Source: Stratiolaelaps scimitus (Eukaryota; Arthropoda; Arachnida; Mesostigmata; Laelapidae). From it: 64,000 nucleotides of DNA. Positions 41,501 to 50,892 of the stretch are shown in pieces. The translations under genes were made by a program, and so were the position numbers. Within the stretch, counting starts at the first letter, position 1. Each line of letters opens with the position of its first letter. The stretch is taken from the NCBI GenBank assembly GCA_019614645.1, contig JABWDB010000036.1:992001-1056000 (forward strand). The letters run 5' to 3'. The notes beneath the pieces are model-generated. The model searched no databases, was not told the origin of the DNA, and worked only from the letters and a program-made list of their open reading frames with translations.

Positions 41501-44500
41501 GCATGATTTGGCGCCAGGTCCATTACACGACCTGACAGCGACTTCACCAGCTGTACATGGCCAGCCGAAGGATAATGGAAAACCTGCTCCACTGAAGAAT
41601 GGCCTGTGTAAGTTTAAGGGCAGTTTTTGTTTTGATTAGTATTGACCGATCGACCTATACGAGTCTTCGGCATTGCGAAACAAAAGGTGCTCCTCAACGA
41701 TTGCCTATCTGGCAGTGGTATTTACTTGATTCAGCGGCGACTATAAAGAGTGTAATAAGTTGCATGTTGCAGAAATAATCACGTGAATCTACGGCATGAT
41801 GTTATATAAATTAATGACCCTTCTTTTAGCCGAGCAGTGTTCATCTACAACAGCTTTGCATTCTATTATATACCTATATAGTCCTTAGACGAATTTCACA
41901 CGTTTGACTTATGCATCGTTTCTGTGGCGTTTAGCGTAGTACTCGTTGTAGCCCGTATGTCATTTTATGTTCGTTAAGTTATTTTGGCTTATTTTTGTGT
42001 TTTCCCATTTGTTTTCGGGTTCGGCTTTTTTCATGCGTATTTCATTTCATTGACGGATAGCACCCGCGCGAAGTCGACGAAGCGACAAACTCGCCCAGGA
42101 GAAAGACAAGGATTTCAGCAGCAAGGAGCACAGTTCAAGGGGAGGGCATACTCTAAAGAAAAGTCATCTGCTAAACCATGCCGAGCATAATCGGACAGCA
42201 ACCGGTGACGCTACGAGCCTAGACAGGGCCGTGGATGCGTCGAACAGTTTGAGCGCAAAGTCAACGGGCTTATCCAGGGATGCGGGCAGGGAACGAAAGT
42301 CTGGCAATGATCACCAGACATCCAAGGGGCTAGCTGGCGACAGGGTCGACGAGGGTGCAGCTGGCAAAGAATCAAGCAATGCCAGACCGACACCCACTTC
42401 GGTTAGAACCAGTAGATCTGGCGCGTCGGCCAGTAAGAGTGATAATAAAGACAAAGCCGAGTCTATGGTTAACGCACCTGTAGCCGTAGCGTTGAACACG
42501 AGTAGTACAATATGTAGCACGCCTGGTACACCCACTAACGCGAATAAGTCACCTTTAGCCACGAAGAAGATCCTCAGCGACAAGTCGGCATCCGGCAAGA
42601 AGGACGCCGCCGGCAGGGATGCCAAAGACTGCAAACCAGATCCCGAAAAGCAAAGCAAACTGAAGAATTTCGATTTCGACGAAGAGGATGACGAGCCACA
42701 GACGACAACGTCAACTGCAACAGCGGCGGCAGCAGCAGCAGCCGCAGCAGCAACAACAACAACAACAACCAAACAGGCCTCCATAAAAAACAAGCAACAG
42801 CAATTACAGCAGCAGCAACAGCAACAACAATTGCTACAGCAGCAGCAGCAGCAGCAAACTGTGAGTAAACGGTCTCACATTTTGCGCAAGGTAAAAAGCC
42901 TGAATATGCTTGCTTATATAGCTAGTGTATAATAATAATATACATAATAATATATGATGCAGCGTATTGACACTAGGGTAAAGGGTGAGTAGAGTTAGCA
43001 TTGAAGCTTCAACTAGTGTGTACATTGATCGCTGAGTTTTTCCTTTAGTTCTAACTAAGCAACCAGCAAAATGTATTTTGCGTAAGCGCACTTACCTTCT
43101 CGATTTTTGGCATAACAGGTGAAGGGCAAAAAATCTGTCGACAAGTCATTGAACAGCACCTCGACAGGATTAGGAAGTGGTCGTAAAGGATCTGGTACCA
43201 CGAAGGACAGTCCAACGCGAAGGCGTAGTCCACATCCGCCCACTGTAGGTAGCGGTGGAGCTGGGGGCGTCGCAAGTAGCCTGAGCACACCAACCAGCGC
43301 AGGTTGCGGGGGTGTCAGCGGGACGGCTGGCGGGGGCCAGTCACGCAGCACGCGTACGAATCGCACTTTAATCCAGCGGATATCTCTTGACGACTTTATG
43401 GCTTCCGACGATGAATGGATCGCCACCTACGCCTCAAGCGATGATGAACGCAAGAAAGCTAAGAGACGTCAACATCATGGTTAGTATTGTTTCGTGTGTT
43501 TCCTAAGCACAATAGCCGGTAGAAATGAGTTCGGATTCATCACCAACCGTGTTCGCGGATCTCGTTCAACATCATAAAAACAATGGCATAATCAGAAATG
43601 CTACTTGAATCGAGTAATAGTATTGTCGGCCGCATCAGTGTCCCATAATACCAAATTGACATGAATCAAACAGGTCAGGCCATCTCCCTCCTGACAGCGT
43701 TCTAGAGAAAGCCGATATGACGTTTCGATGCAAGGAAAATAATAATAATAAGTAGAATCATAATAGATGTAATGCTATTAGGGTCGATTAGCGACGTCTT
43801 GTGAATAGTTCCGAGATTTGTAGTACGTTTCGGGACTTAGCCCAGCCGCAACTCAAGCAAGATCACCAAGTGGCTGCTCATATTATTTTTACTTCGATCA
43901 ACTCAACAAGGCGACAACGAACGTCTTGGCGTTCATCTACTCCGTATACCCGGATTGAAGGGGTCCTTCATAGATCCTCACTTTTTATTAGCACTGAGCC
44001 TGAATCCGGTGCGAGAGTTGATATTCGAGTAGGCGCGTCTCCTGCGATCTCACTAGAACATGAACAGAGAGCAGAAAATGAGACTTAAGTCAAACCTGAG
44101 TTGGTATATACAATACCCTCGTACCTGTTACAGTCAATAGCCTCTTTCTTGGCACGAGACGCATGCAACATATACAGTAGAGTATTGTTCTTGTCATAAT
44201 TGCATTACGTTTATCTCTCTTTCTCTGTAGCTAAGAGAAAATCGGCAACAACTGGGGCCGAGTCTGATTCAGACTCGGATGACTGGGAAGGTGGTGGTAC
44301 GAGTCGGAAGACACCGAAGAAACGGCCTGCCAAACGGACCTCGAAGAAGACCGAGGTGGACAGTCCCGCTGAAGATGAAAGTGACGAGGATCGGTCTCCC
44401 GCACGGAAAAAGGGTATGTTCACGAAATGACGGTAGCATTTGTAGTAGCAGAGAGAGAGAGAACGTAACGCTTATTTGGCAACCTGTTGAATTTAGCTGA

Positions 44501-45310
44501 AAATAGGCAGAGACATATTTGTTGAACTCAATGGAAAAACTGTGCCACTTACGTTGACTAGAGATAAGGCAGCATTATTGCACATGAATGAATGGATAAC
44601 GGGACAGAACAGGCAGGGTCGAGCAGGGTCGAGCAGGGTCGGAGCAGAATTCTAATCCATTTGATTTCTTGTTGCATTCGAATTCTCGTTCGTTCGTAAC
44701 AGGACGGGGTCGAGTGTCAACCCCCGGCCGGAAGCCAGGGAAGAAGCCTGTCGCAGCAAACTCCGACGACGACAACGACGACAGCGATGAGGACGAGGAA
44801 CAGGCTAGAAAAGAAACAAAAACAAAGAAAATCTCGACAACAGGGAAAAGTTCGCCAGCCAAGGGGAAAGTTCTGGCGGTACCTCCTAAGAAGAAAATTG
44901 TTCGGAGAAAGAAGTCGCTTCTATACGCTGAAAACGAAGAAGATTTCCAGCGACAACTAGCGCGGGCCATTCGAGAGTCGAAGAAGGAACAATTGAGGAA
45001 GTGTGTGCCATTCTTCTCTATATTCAATCGACGGTGGAAGTCGTTGATTTTTTATGAGGAATTATTTACCATACATCGATCGGATGTGTCCCACCGCTGA
45101 GAAAGGCTTATAATAATAATTATAATAACGAGTGTAATGCTTTATTCTAATTATCTGTTATTATAGCACCGAACTACAGTATAATAATAATAATAATAAT
45201 AATGATGATGTGACCTCTTTGATTCGAAATTCCATTGCAGAGAGCGCGAGGACCGGGAAAGGACAACAGGAAATGGAACGGATAAGGTTCTGTCGGCTGC
45301 CTCCGCATAA
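38486..45310 (+). CDS. APLF: FHA-domain DNA-repair adaptor (APLF-like) with C-terminal UIM, 8 exons
   Basis: Exons: 38486-38581, 40536-40741, 41267-41607, 42061-42860, 43119-43479, 44231-44413, 44703-45000, 45241-45310. All junctions are GT-AG, phases agree throughout, and the total is 2355 nt, giving 784 aa and a TAA stop. Residues about 1-104 form an FHA domain: GRG at 26-28, SRNH at 39-42 and HVNPCF at 59-64, the last being closest to the APLF FHA domain. FHA domains of this group bind phosphothreonine on XRCC1/XRCC4 repair scaffolds. Residues 105-735 look disordered: G/S/K-rich, an acidic NFDFDEEDDE patch, a Q-rich run near 460-481 and repeated acidic-serine/basic blocks. Residues about 739-758 fit a ubiquitin-interacting motif (ENEEDF, then L..AI..S..E). 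APLF's PBZ zinc fingers are not seen, so strict orthology is uncertain. A possible AATAAA lies far downstream at 46349. Confidence 0.75.
39454..39506. repeat. (ATT)n/(AAT)n inverted microsatellite
   Basis: An ATT run is followed directly by an AAT run, so the two halves can pair. Lies in intron 1 of the FHA gene. Confidence 0.85.
39813..40409 (-). other. Two minus-strand open stretches inside FHA intron 1
   Basis: Two adjacent minus frames (40158-40409 and 39813-40055) avoid repeats and look protein-like (SVDMYGELEIN, EGYYFCMFF; LNLSCNDVLRMI). A third, hydrophobic one lies at 40766-40963 in intron 2 (DVTLVAMFVPLILMQI). Together they might be relics of a nested membrane-protein gene like that suspected at 29-33 kb. 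No splice model could be completed and no family is recognised. Confidence 0.25.
40536..40741 (+). CDS. FHA gene exon 2 (FHA core)
   Basis: Acceptor ctgatacag, donor gtaagt, 206 nt. Encodes residues 33-101 with the SRNH phosphopeptide-binding motif, NPCF and DGDSFSLLP. The sequence joins exon 1 without a gap when compared with the known FHA pattern (GRGPLL then .DK.VSR.HA). Confidence 0.8.
41267..41607 (+). CDS. FHA gene exon 3 (end of FHA, linker)
   Basis: 341 nt. The first base completes an Arg codon and VIISDV closes the FHA domain. The rest is a G/K/D/S-rich disordered linker ending at a gtaagt donor. Confidence 0.75.
42061..42860 (+). CDS. FHA gene exon 4 (largest, with Q-rich end)
   Basis: 800 nt, acceptor ggatag, donor gtgagt. 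Encodes Ser/Lys/Asp-rich sequence, the acidic patch NFDFDEEDDE, then Ala and Thr runs and a long Gln-rich run made of CAG/CAA codons. Confidence 0.75.
43119..43479 (+). CDS. FHA gene exon 5
   Basis: 361 nt, acceptor cataacag, donor gttagt. A G/S/T-rich linker, then a more ordered-looking segment with RTNRTLIQRISLDDF and an acidic WIATYASSDDE. This is the only mid-protein segment with a bulky hydrophobic pattern, so it is a candidate partner-binding motif. Confidence 0.75.
44231..44413 (+). CDS. FHA gene exon 6
   Basis: 183 nt, acceptor ctgtag, donor gtatgt. Encodes alternating acidic-serine (ESDSDSDDWE) and lysine-rich blocks typical of casein-kinase-2 targets and nuclear localisation. Confidence 0.75.
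44616..44645. repeat. 10-bp tandem repeat, three copies
   Basis: The unit gggtcgagca occurs three times (last copy with one change) in FHA intron 6, 60 bp before the exon 7 acceptor. Confidence 0.85.
44703..45000 (+). CDS. FHA gene exon 7 (UIM exon)
   Basis: 298 nt, donor gtgtgt. Encodes further acidic/basic blocks, a basic PPKKKIVRRKK cluster that could be a nuclear localisation signal, and a helix with UIM spacing (acidic cluster, then L..AI..S..E) at residues about 739-758. Confidence 0.75.
45241..45310 (+). CDS. FHA gene exon 8 (C-terminus and stop)
   Basis: Acceptor ccattgcag. 70 nt encode KEREDRERTTGNGTDK (first codon split) and end VLSAASA, TAA. The phase match with exon 7 is exact. 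Confidence 0.7.
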
Positions 45311-46869
45311 CAACGGGCCTTCACCGCTTTGTAATTGTGCGGTAGCGGTTTTCGTCGGCGCTTAGCGAAGCAGATGCACGGCTGGATCTGTCCGTTCAGC
45401 TCGCAATGTCGCCAACACAGTCAATTCGATTCAAGTAGCAGAGCTGGCAGTGTCCACTTGACGGACGGACGAACGGACGGATGGACACGCAGACAATAAG
45501 CAGTTGGTCGACCTGCAGATGGCGTCACCGTGGCAATGTTACATGATGACTAAGTCGGCGTTAGCTGGTGGCATTGAGAAAAAAGAACAGGGACGAGAAA
45601 CGTCCTCACCGTATTTAATAGTCAGCCGCGTTGCCGAAATGAAGTAGGTGAGTGGTCGGATTGGTGAACAATCCTCAAGAAGTGGAAAGTTGGCTGCCCT
45701 CGCGTCAGGACCCATCACGAACGAAACGCGCGCCAACAGGCGAAAAAATGAACAACGGTCGAATGCACTGGACGTCGATCCTGCATCGACAACCACTGGA
45801 GCCGCTATTGACAAGTAGCCGTGCACGTGGGTGCTGCGCGCCCGGCATCCTGGCTGTCTCGACAGTTAGCCAGAAAGGAATTGCCCTCGTTGTTACCGCC
45901 TCGGCCGGTGCCCACGGGCACAGCTCCATCTGCAACTAATCTTGTGTAAATGTACTTAGCTTCTTATTCTTTCTCTATCCTCCCTCGAAGATCGATCTCG
46001 ATTGTGCAGAAAAACAGAGAGAGCAAATGGGTCACGATGATAAACGGGACGCAGTAGTCGGCTTGTCGTGTTAGCGTTAAGCGTCAAGCGTCTCATGGAG
46101 TGGGATGAGGAGAAAGATACTGGGAGAGAGAGAGAGAGAGAAGGGAAAATGAACATAGTAGAACTGTAGTAGAATAGGTTAGAGCGTACTATAGTGGGAA
46201 ATATATATATATATATATGTACACGACGGCGATAATGATGATTATAAATATGAGAATGATGTAAAAGCGAGAGAGAGAGAGAGAGAGAGAAAGAGAGATC
46301 AAGTGTGCAAGCGAGTATGATGACGATAATATTGATGAAATCAAGTGGAATAAAGACAGAGAACGACGACATTCAACCAACCCAACCTCACAGCTCTGTA
46401 TTTACACACGGACACAGAAACACGCCTAATCATGGAAACATGAATAGAAGCAAATGAAACAGACAATGATTAACGTTCACATCGAATACAGTCATGATGC
46501 ATTCATACATCACAATATACGAATGTCTACGATAAAAGACACATCATCAACTTTCGAGACTTAGACCTTCGAGATATTCAGCTGACCGGAAAACGCGCGC
46601 GTGATTCAGCGGGGAATCTGAAGTAGGATTCTGGATCATGATGAGCTATATACATACATACATATTGACATATAAATAGTAAAATATGCGGAAGGAGAGA
46701 GAGAGAGATGAGAACGAATCAGGGAGTGCGTTATACATTGTGAAAACATGCGAGCGAACATGAGAGAAAAAAATAGATTGTACGAGCCGTACGACTTTTG
46801 CCGCGAGTTATTTTTGGGCCAATTATTATTATATATTATAGTAACAGGGTGACTGACGCAAACGAGACC

Positions 46870-46960
46870 TGGCGGCATCGATGGGGCAATGGTTAAGGAG
46901 TTTGGGGGGGGGGAGGGAGGTGGGGGGAGGCTAGGAGTCTCTCGCGTTCGAATTGAATGT
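46870..46960 (+). repeat. Possible tRNA-derived SINE head (degenerate)
   Basis: An A-box-like ggcaatggttaagg at about 46885 and a B-box-like gcgttcgaatt at about 46944 are spaced about as in a tRNA gene, with a G-rich run between. No clean cloverleaf forms, so it is not a functional tRNA. SINE origin is an inference. Confidence 0.25.
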
Positions 46961-47114
46961 ACGATGTTATCTGTGCTGGCGGAGAATTACTTAATACTAT
47001 AGGTCATGTAGAAAAGAAAGTATAATAATAGTAATCGTGGTGAACGTTTACTTTCGTTTTCGACTAGGCTTTTTCACTTAAACTACCGACCATAAACGAA
47101 AATTTGGTATGGCG

Positions 47115-47222
47115 TGAGCCAAAGAACTTGCGAACCACGGGCGTCCTTGATTAGACGGATCACTCCTTGGTCTAACTACCAAGCTGCTACCGAGCGACTC
47201 AACTGATTAGCGGTTGGCTCAA
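47115..47222 (-). repeat. Possible tRNA-like SINE, minus strand
   Basis: Read on the minus strand it has ggtagcagcttggtag (A-box-like), an anticodon-arm-like inverted pair TTAGAC/GTCTAA and gtggttcgcaag (B-box-like, imperfect). The segment is bracketed by an 8-bp inverted pair (tgagccaa at 47115 and ttggctca at 47214 on plus). It looks pol III-derived but is not a real tRNA. Confidence 0.25.
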
Positions 47223-48069
47223 GTAATTCGAAATGGGAGGGATGGAAGACGATTCGCGGTTCGTGAAATCTGGATTTGCTCGTTGTTCAGGGTTCGAGCT
47301 GTGTGGGCGCACGGTCGTGACATATTGCACTCAGCCAAGCAAGTCGATGACAACATAAGTCAGGGAGGCACAATCAAGTGATTGGGCTGTTGTTGTTTTT
47401 ATTTTTTTGGGATGGGGGAATTGTTCGGCTGAACGGTAAACGAACGAAAAAAACAATTTGTCAGCTGACGTGAATATAAATAAGCGTAGGCATATAGTTG
47501 CTATGAAAAAAACGCCACCAGTAGTCATAATAGTCGTCACACTATCTTGAGAGAGGAAAAAGAGAGAGAGAGAGAGGTAAAGAGTACACTCGTATAGCCA
47601 GACAACCCGTAGAGATATCGACAGCGCGAACGTTTCAATTGCAGAACAAGTCATCGTGGCGGTCTTAAACGATGACAGTGTTACCCACTAGTTGCTTGGT
47701 ATATACCTTGGTCTCGTAATTAAAAAGCAAATAGAAGTCATGGGTTTAAGGTAGACAGTTGTAGCAGGGCAGCGACACGACCCCATCACAGCAGAAGCGA
47801 TCGAAGAGATACACATAGCGAGACTTCGATAACCGGTTAATGATACCGATAGAATCACATTTGGAAGACAATTCATACACTCACACAGACAGAGACATCT
47901 GAAGCCATTGTATTATATGTGTCCATGTTACCTAGTTACTGTAAGCTTTTGTGTTTGCTGACTTTAATATGTTTATACTGCTCTGCTATTATATATTTGT
48001 ATTATAGTATAATATAGTATGATGACGATTGACTGATGATGAATAATGATTATTGCGTTGTAATATCTG

Positions 48070-48117
48070 ATATATATATATATATATATATAGATATACA
48101 TATATATATATATATAT
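48070..48117. repeat. (TA)n microsatellite
   Basis: Two TA runs separated by a GATATACA interruption. Confidence 0.9.
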
Positions 48118-48335
48118 TACAACTTTTTGTATTATTTCGTTTTTTATGGTGTTTTCTTTATGGCGATGATTTGATTATGATTATTGTTGTTGTTCAGGCC
48201 TCCGAGATGATGCCCACGCACTTGATGGAGGTGCTAACTTTTGTATAGATGAAAAGAGCGCGATATAATAGCCAGGTGACGAACTAACAAGAGGCGACAG
48301 AGACACGAGAAAATGGACAGCCCCTTCTAAATCAG

Positions 48336-48338
<3 letters not shown>

Positions 48339-48369
<31 letters not shown>
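48339..48369. repeat. (AT)n microsatellite
   Basis: Uninterrupted AT tract of about 15 units. Confidence 0.95.
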
Positions 48370-48372
<3 letters not shown>

Positions 48373-48873
48373 AGAACAGAGGAGTCGCAATAGACATCAG
48401 TCAGTCCGCGTGTCGGAGTCGGGGGCAGGCCTCCTTCAATTCAGTCGGAATTTATTTTGCTCAACCTGCTCCGTGTCCATTCTGAGCCCATCTTCATATT
48501 GACACACGATACACAGACCAGATACATATTCACAAATTCACACGAACACCATCATGGAATCATATCCTCGTACCAGTAAAACAATGAATCCCGCTGAAAA
48601 ACAGATCATTTGGTTTTTTTCTTTTCTTTCTCGTCATATTTCGTTTATTTGTGTTCTGGCTTTTCTTTTTGGCAGAGCATAGAAACGTGTTCTAATTGAG
48701 TGAATGGGCCCATTATCTATTCACCTCGTGTAGAGACGCTGTCAATAATATCACTATCACTCATATGGCTTAAATTTCGCGTAGAAGTGGTTTGCCCATT
48801 AATTATTGTTATTATTATAATATATTTGTCCTCGGAGAATAGAGCAGCATCTCTGCGTGAACGCTTGTTTACG

Positions 48874-48953
48874 TGTATGTGAAAGTAAAACCATTTAGGA
48901 ATTATATATATATATATATATATAATTCCTAAATGGTTTTACTTTCACATACA
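48874..48953. repeat. Perfect 80-bp palindrome with (AT)n centre
   Basis: The two halves, 40 bp each, are exact reverse complements around 48913/48914. The outer 29 or so bp of each arm is unique sequence (tgtatgtgaaag and onward) and the inner part is (AT)n. It can form a long hairpin or cruciform. No open frame. Confidence 0.95.
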
Positions 48954-49177
48954 TATATATATATATAAATTTAAGTAGATTGTGTAATTGCCATGCCCAA
49001 TACAGATTGGCTGTGATTGGATATGATCTTGTGCGACGATGATTCACCACTCCCTTCCTTCTCAGAGTCCATTATTATTATTATTATAATTGTGTCGGTA
49101 TGTGTGTCTTAATAAGATAATAATAATTGAGTTTTGACCACTTCACTGATTTAATACTATTAACAACAATAACCTTG

Positions 49178-49227
49178 GTTGAATGCACAGACAACGCCGT
49201 TGGTACAGCGTTGTCTGTGCATTCAAC
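49178..49227. repeat. Hairpin: 20-bp perfect stem, 10-nt loop
   Basis: 49178-49197 and 49208-49227 are exact reverse complements with the loop at 49198-49207. The arm is non-repetitive sequence (starts gttgaatgca). It resembles a small-RNA precursor or the relic of a foldback element; the sequence alone cannot decide. Confidence 0.9.
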
Positions 49228-50602
49228 GATCAAAGAATGGAACACATTGATTTGGTGTTTGTAGACACTCATGTGTAGTCCATCTTACTTCGCACGAGTG
49301 TTTTCGGTCGACGCTGCCTGGCAAGTTGGTCGCTATGTCAAGAGTTCCCGATGACGATCACAATTATTTATTTGCTAAACGTTCAAACGTCGCGGTGCAA
49401 CCATCTCGACTATCTCTTCAGATGGCTGTTTTTATTCATATTCCTATTCATATCTAAAATATATTGTCATTGTAGTGGCGGTTCCGTTTGGTGTCACACA
49501 GCATTTATCCCATGTACGCTTGTTATTTGCATAAATACATTTTTGTTCATCAAGTTTCGGCCCTTCATGATAAGGCGACTTCGCGCTGATTTAGTTCTCA
49601 TTCGGCAGTTTCGAGACAAGATTCACTATCTAGTATGAGAGTATTTGTCAACGGAGCTCGGGTGGTGCAAGATTAGAACTGAGGTTTCTCTGAAGGCGCA
49701 TGCAATTGAGTCGACTTCGCCAACGTGCAATTGCGCTAGCTTAGTTGCGTTGTTCGTGGCGGCACAGATTGTGCCTCCCCCCCGTAAAAGTGGATCTCGC
49801 TCGATTTCAGCTATTGAGCAGTGAGTGATTTAAATACGGAGGACCACCTGGGCGAAAATTCTGCGCAGACACGCGAAAGGGAACGCATTGGGAGAATAGT
49901 GAGGCTTCTTCAAAATAGATTCGATTGCAAAAATGCATTTTTTGCAGCGGTTTCTCCTGGCCTTAATTTTCGGCGTTGAGCCTTTGCAACCTTGGGACGT
50001 TACCAGTTTCCGAGAGTTACCCATATAGTCGATATAGTCGCCCGACTACATCACACACACACACATACAGCTATAATATGACTGATGTCAATTGACAATC
50101 TCGTAAGATTAGTTCAATTTTGTTTTGCCACTAGCCACTCCCATTCGATATCCGTATCTCTTTCGGCTTGCTTACCATATCTAACGAAACTTGCCTACTA
50201 CATATCTGTTTATGAATGCATCACTGTTGCCACAATTGAAATCTATGTTCAACATGCCTACTGTGCCCAATGTCCAAATGGAAACAAGCGAATGGTGTGA
50301 CCAAACTGGGTAATCGGAGAAAAAAAGAGATAACATAAGCTATCGCTTGCGCCGCACAGGATAACCAGGCTGGCGGCATACAGATCGTGTGAGCGTGCGC
50401 GAGCTTTTATGTGGAACTATGGGGATGTTTTTGTGGGGGTAGCATGGAGTGGAAATGTTGTTACACACGTTTGTAGACATCTGCCAAATGGCTCCTATCT
50501 CCCCGGGAAGAAAACCACTTTTGGGGTGAGGAGCGCCTAACACAAATAGTGTAAGCCGTTCATGCAATCGATGGTGATAGTGATGAACCGTGAACTCTGT
50601 AT

Positions 50603-50625
50603 GTACCATGGGTTAGTGGGACATG

Positions 50626-50662
<37 letters not shown>

Positions 50663-50716
50663 ATTGATACATATATATATATGTATATATATATATAACC
50701 CATTGATCCATGGTAT
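50603..50716. repeat. (TA)n complex with flanking CCATGG inverted motifs
   Basis: Two long TA tracts (50628-50658 and about 50671-50697) are interleaved with repeated CCCATTGATAC/CCCATTGATCC motifs and bounded by an imperfect inverted pair (taccatgg...tggg at the left, ccca...ccatggta at the right). Confidence 0.8.
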
Positions 50717-50842
50717 ATATATTGTATATAGATATGGATGCGTTTCCTCCACCGAAGTTTCCACCGATTTTGGATAATTGCGGATGGCTGTCGTTCTGTA
50801 TGGACGAATTCTAGCTGATTTCAAATGCGGTGACCGCGTAGC

Positions 50843-50892
50843 GTAATAAGAATCCTAAAATTCACTAGAGTGAATTTTATGATACTTATTAC
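50843..50892. repeat. 50-bp near-perfect palindrome
   Basis: Arms of 25 bp pair with only two internal mismatches plus the central pair (outer ends gtaataag and cttattac). Unique sequence, no AT-dinucleotide core. Confidence 0.9.

Noticed and set aside
42311..42793. 160-codon minus-strand frame
   Set aside because: It is the antisense shadow of FHA exon 4, hydrophobic only because the sense strand is Gln/Lys/Asp-rich.
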